A stretch of DNA of 6,740 bases from Lutibacter sp. Its GTDB lineage: Bacteria; Bacteroidota; Bacteroidia; Flavobacteriales; Flavobacteriaceae. The notes beneath the pieces are model-generated. The model was not told the DNA's origin. It was given only the letters and a program-made list of their open reading frames with translations, and did not search any database. Numbering within the stretch: the first letter of the stretch is position 1; each line of letters opens with the position of its first letter. Of the stretch, positions 5,417 through 6,740 are shown one piece after another. The stretch is from assembly GCA_003516285.1 (NCBI GenBank), contig DPCK01000085.1:32308-39047 (forward strand). The letters run 5' to 3'. A program made the translations under genes and the position numbers.

Positions 5417-5977
5417 ATGACAAAATCAATTGTTAATAACATAAAATGCATTGCTGTGGTTTTCGCCTCAGCAATGTTTTTTTCATGTACAAACGATGTA
5501 AAAGAGGTACGCGATTTTTTGGCTGATAAAAATTTGCCTATTGGAGAAGCCTTCAATATTAACCACAAACATACCGATTCCGGACGTGTGGATATTAAAA
5601 TGAAAGCGCCATTGATGCTCGATTTCAGCAACAGAGAAAATCATCCTTACAATGAATTCCCAAAAGGTATAAAAATCACCACTATTGAAAAAAACGGAGA
5701 TTCTATAACTGTAGTCGGCGATTATGCGAAAAGCTACAGGAAAACGGAAGTTTCTGAAATAAAAAATAATGTGGTCATTATCAATTATGCACAAAAAAAC
5801 AAACTGGTTACCGAACAAATTTATTGGGATCAAAAAACCCATTATTTTTTTACCGAAAAAAAATTCACTTTTTATACCCCAACAGACACTATTTACGGTG
5901 CCGGTTTTGAATCGACAGAAGACTTAAAAACTTGGTGGGTGAAAAATCAGAGCGGAGTTATTAACATTAAAGAATAA
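5417..5977 (+). CDS. lptC: LPS export system periplasmic protein LptC, predicted lipoprotein
   Basis: LptC is part of the LptB2FG-C-A-D bridge that carries lipopolysaccharide from the inner to the outer membrane. The 186-aa product has a lipoprotein signal sequence ending in AMFFSC, with Cys24 as the probable lipidated residue. The rest is beta-rich, as expected for the beta-jellyroll fold, with family-like segments FPKGIKITTIEKNGDS, NNVVIINYAQKNKLVTEQIYWD and FTFYTPTDTIYGAGFES followed by WWVKNQSG. The length agrees with LptC (about 190 aa). E. coli LptC is held by an N-terminal transmembrane helix, so the Cys anchor is a notable difference that seems common in Bacteroidota. The start at 5417 is fixed by the signal sequence. 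It lies 37 nt after the TPR gene and 3 nt before a small membrane protein gene. Confidence 0.9.
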   Translation: MTKSIVNNIKCIAVVFASAMFFSCTNDVKEVRDFLADKNLPIGEAFNINHKHTDSGRVDIKMKAPLMLDFSNRENHPYNEFPKGIKITTIEKNGDSITVVGDYAKSYRKTEVSEIKNNVVIINYAQKNKLVTEQIYWDQKTHYFFTEKKFTFYTPTDTIYGAGFESTEDLKTWWVKNQSGVINIKE

Positions 5978-5980
5978 GAG

Positions 5981-6172
5981 ATGCAAAACCTTTGGAAAAT
6001 ATTTGAATATGGGTATTTAATTATTGCCATAGTATTTAGTGTGGAAACTGTATTAAATTGGAATTCGGACAGAGAACGCGCATATTTATTGGCTGGATTT
6101 TCAATATTGGCAGTTTTTATGTATTTTTTCAGAAGACGTTTCAGAAAAAGACGGGAAAAACCAAACAATTAA
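5981..6172 (+). CDS. Small two-helix membrane protein, function unknown
   Basis: The 63-aa product has two hydrophobic segments, at about 10-25 (YGYLIIAIVFSVETVL) and 35-50 (AYLLAGFSILAVFMYFF), joined by a short charged linker (NWNSDRER). It ends in a strongly basic tail (RRRFRKRREK). By the positive-inside rule the C-terminus, and hence also the N-terminus, would be cytosolic. It begins 3 nt after the lptC stop and ends 3 nt before the GTG of the CNNM gene, so it is very likely translated within the same mRNA, which argues that it is a real gene despite its size. I do not recognise a named family. Confidence 0.8.
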   Translation: MQNLWKIFEYGYLIIAIVFSVETVLNWNSDRERAYLLAGFSILAVFMYFFRRRFRKRREKPNN

Positions 6173-6175
6173 TTA

Positions 6176-6740
6176 GTGGAAATTCAAATACTTGTCATAT
6201 TAATTTCAATTCTGCTTTCCGCTTTCTTTTCAGGAATGGAAATTGCCTATATTTCTGCAAATAAATTTCAAATTGAGCTTCAAAAAAAGAAAGAGGGATT
6301 TACCTCAAAAATAGTTGGTAAATTAACGGCAAAATCATCAAAATTTATTACCACTATGTTGGTTGGCAATAATATTTCTTTGGTAATTTACAGTTTCTTT
6401 ATGGCCGAAATTATTACAGACCATATACTGGGTTTTCATTTAAATGATTTTTCTACTTTAATTATTCAAACTGTAATTTCTACAATCATTATTTTAATCA
6501 CGGCCGAGTTTTTGCCAAAAGCAATATTTAGGATTTATGCCAACGAAATGTTCTGGTTTTTTGCGCCGGCAGCCTACTTTTTCTATATTATATTTCATTT
6601 TGTTTCAGATTTTATTACCGCAATTTCCGATTATTTGCTGAAAACATTTTTTAATACAACAGGCGATGTGAAACTTACTGAATTTAGCAAAGAGGAACTG
6701 GGAAATTATATCACTAAACAATTGGAAAACAGCGATGATT
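6176..6740 (+). CDS. CNNM (DUF21) domain protein of the hemolysin/CorC-like family, 3' end outside window
   Basis: Translated from GTG at 6176, the frame is open to the right edge (188 codons). The N-terminus ILVILISILLSAFFSGMEIA is the characteristic first helix of CNNM/DUF21 proteins (LLSAFFSGSEIA-like). Further helices follow at about residues 60-80 and 95-115, then ITAEFLPKAIFRIYAN, the family's conserved E-x-x-PK motif, and another long hydrophobic segment at about 128-150. The last visible residues (KLTEFSKEELGNYIT) lead towards where CBS-pair and CorC/HlyC C-terminal domains are expected. Family members are linked to Mg2+/Co2+ transport or efflux; 'hemolysin' is a historical label. GTG is the first in-frame start after the stop at 6170. 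The in-frame ATG at 6236 would cut the first helix and is unlikely. GldE, a gliding-associated paralogue, belongs to the same family, but the visible part does not decide between them. Confidence 0.9.
   Translation, partial: MEIQILVILISILLSAFFSGMEIAYISANKFQIELQKKKEGFTSKIVGKLTAKSSKFITTMLVGNNISLVIYSFFMAEIITDHILGFHLNDFSTLIIQTVISTIIILITAEFLPKAIFRIYANEMFWFFAPAAYFFYIIFHFVSDFITAISDYLLKTFFNTTGDVKLTEFSKEELGNYITKQLENSDD

Noticed and set aside
5483..5842. 119-codon minus-strand open frame opposite lptC
   Set aside because: It overlaps a well-recognised lptC completely, and its hydrophobic, Phe/Ile-rich product is what the antisense of Lys/Asn-rich coding DNA gives.
5947..6168. 73-codon minus-strand open frame opposite the small membrane protein
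   Set aside because: The plus-strand gene has the operon spacing and two clean helices; the antisense frame has neither context nor motif.
6058..6264. 68-codon plus-strand open frame bridging the small membrane protein and the CNNM gene
   Set aside because: It is out of frame with two better-supported genes, and its product has no recognisable family features.

Overview
The window looks like chromosomal DNA of a Bacteroidota member, most likely Flavobacteriaceae. It is AT-rich, upstream regions lack clear Shine-Dalgarno sequences, and several intergenic regions carry the TAnnTTTG -7 promoter box typical of the phylum. The gene contents (RluB with a basic N-terminal tail, type III pantothenate kinase, flavobacterial-type lipoprotein LptC, CNNM/hemolysin-family protein) fit the same assignment. 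No mobile elements, CRISPR arrays or phage genes are visible.

Layout. (1) 36-1031 (+): a 23S rRNA pseudouridine synthase of the RsuA/RluB family with a long disordered lysine-rich N-terminus built on a duplicated 19-residue unit. It ends at a near-perfect palindromic terminator. (2) About 1205-1621 (+): a small protein with a compact N-terminal domain and a very acidic tail containing a perfect 3 x 12-bp tandem repeat. (3) 1782-1816: a hairpin between convergent units, with T-runs on both sides, followed by a minus-strand tRNA-Phe(GAA) with encoded CCA and a well-formed promoter. (4) From 1999 to the right edge (+): a tightly packed run of six genes. These are coaX, an outer-membrane beta-barrel protein, an exported TPR protein, lptC, a 63-aa two-helix membrane protein, and a CNNM-domain protein that starts at GTG and runs off the window. 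The spacings are 0, 15, 37, 3 and 3 nt.

How the genes relate. The first two genes and the tRNA are translation or housekeeping units. The coaX run mixes one cytosolic CoA-biosynthesis enzyme with envelope proteins. One of those, LptC, belongs to the lipopolysaccharide export bridge. The outer-membrane protein and the TPR protein have no assigned function. Their position between coaX and lptC makes them candidates for an uncharacterised part of envelope or LPS biogenesis. That is an inference from gene order only, and is the closest thing here to an undescribed system. The rest of the window appears to be ordinary core genome.
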